From: Oligoflexia bacterium
Lineage (GTDB): Bacteria > Bdellovibrionota > UBA1018 > CAIMNF01
Reading direction: 5' to 3'
Length of the DNA stretch: 6,673 nt
Assembly (NCBI GenBank): GCA_903842755.1
Contig: CAIMNF010000292.1
Coordinates: 1 to 6,673 of the forward strand
Below the pieces are notes generated by a model. The model was not told where the DNA came from. It saw only the letters and a program-made list of their open reading frames with translations, and did no database searches. How positions within the stretch are numbered: the first letter of the stretch is position 1; every line of letters begins with the position of its first letter. The translations under genes and the position numbers were made by a program. Below, one piece after another: positions 6,282 to 6,673 of the stretch.

Positions 6282-6673
6282 TACAATCCCCCATTGCCAA
6301 GCTTAAGTGAATTCAAGTCACCATCTAACCGAACTTCCATTTCTTCTGGTACCCGCTTCCCCTCTTCGCCAGTTTCATATTCTACTATCCACATCGCATC
6401 GGACTTGATTTTTTCAACGTGCCCCCCCCGAATGCCAATTCGGTCACCCACCGAAACAAAGAACGTTTTCCCCCCCGGAAGAGTGATGAGTGCTTTTGCC
6501 TTTTTTGGCCCAGTGACTACGCCGTTTAATTTAATGTCTTTAATGGGAATGGTTTCTAGCTCTGACGAAGGGGTCTCCACTTTGGCTTTGGTAAAACTGG
6601 GGATCTGAAACGGATCTCTAAGGCCTTGAAGGTATTCCGACGTCAACACGCCATCTATCGCGCTGCTGTTTAA
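6281..6673 (-). CDS. pilP: Type IV pilus assembly lipoprotein PilP, 5' end missing (partial)
   Basis: PilP is a periplasmic, inner-membrane-anchored lipoprotein that links the PilN/PilO complex to the secretin PilQ in type IV pili. The frame stays open from the window edge to a TAA at 6283-6281, giving 130 visible residues. A GTG at 6649 is possible, but eight further in-frame codons precede it, so the true start, with its signal peptide and lipobox, most likely lies outside the window. The family pattern is clear: a GLRDPFQIP motif near the visible N-terminus, then SELETIPIKDIKLNGVV, an ALITLPGGKTFFVSVGDRIG strand pair and a glycine-rich turn (IRGGHVEKI), which together form the PilP beta-sandwich. 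The stop overlaps the pilQ start (TAATG). Two long G-runs lie in the coding strand. pilM, pilN and pilO probably lie upstream, beyond the right edge. The assignment rests on motif and on adjacency to pilQ. Confidence 0.9.
   Translation of the reverse strand, partial: LNSSAIDGVLTSEYLQGLRDPFQIPSFTKAKVETPSSELETIPIKDIKLNGVVTGPKKAKALITLPGGKTFFVSVGDRIGIRGGHVEKIKSDAMWIVEYETGEEGKRVPEEMEVRLDGDLNSLKLGNGGL
6287..6292 (-). promoter_or_regulatory. Ribosome binding site of pilQ
   Basis: The coding strand reads GGGGGA followed by a 5-nt spacer to the pilQ ATG. The site lies within the last codons of pilP, which fixes the pilQ start at 6281 and supports coupled translation across the TAATG junction. Confidence 0.7.
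6422..6429 (-). repeat. G8 homopolymer in pilP
   Basis: Eight consecutive G on the coding strand encode part of Arg-Gly-Gly (IRGGH). A length change of one would shift the pilP frame and remove the C-terminal part together with the coupled stop at pilQ. Confidence 0.6.
6470..6476 (-). repeat. G7 homopolymer in pilP
   Basis: Seven consecutive G on the coding strand encode part of Pro-Gly-Gly (LPGGK). The run lies about 40 nt upstream, in reading direction, of the G8 run in the same gene. Confidence 0.6.

Overview
The window is fully coding on the minus strand. It holds eight consecutive genes read from right to left, with no gap above 21 bases and three overlaps, so it looks like the inside of one long operon. 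Both ends are cut: the first gene (pilP) lacks its 5' end and the last (an AsmA-like gene) lacks its 3' end. No RNA genes, mobile elements, CRISPR arrays or strong terminators were seen.

Layout in transcription order: pilP (type IV pilus alignment-complex lipoprotein, partial, 6673-6281); pilQ (outer-membrane secretin, 6281-4449); a small TPR protein (4438-3833); efp (elongation factor P, 3811-3239); accB (biotin carboxyl carrier protein, 3261-2710); accC (biotin carboxylase, 2699-1332); a second TPR protein (GTG start, 1313-597); and an AsmA-like membrane-anchored protein (600-1, partial). The junctions are TAATG (pilP/pilQ), 10 nt, 21 nt, 23-nt overlap (efp/accB), 10 nt, 18 nt and ATGA (TPR2/AsmA-like). 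This packing suggests shared transcription and translational coupling.

The organism is a Gram-negative bacterium, because it has a secretin, PilP and an AsmA-like protein. The pilP-pilQ pair, cytoplasmic TPR proteins of a style common in the former Deltaproteobacteria, and an efp-accB-accC run together suggest a deltaproteobacterial or Bdellovibrionota-type lineage. This is an inference from gene order and protein style, not a proven assignment.

Functionally, the cluster joins an envelope machine (type IV pilus), a translation factor for proline-stalled ribosomes, the first committed step of fatty-acid synthesis (the acetyl-CoA carboxylase biotin subunits; accA and accD are not here), and an AsmA-like protein of a family tied to outer-membrane lipid homeostasis. 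No clearly new system is evident. The points most worth a second look are the two unassigned TPR proteins, the G-tracts in pilP, the lysine-rich N-terminus of AccB with its start inside efp, and an A9 slippery run in the AsmA-like gene.
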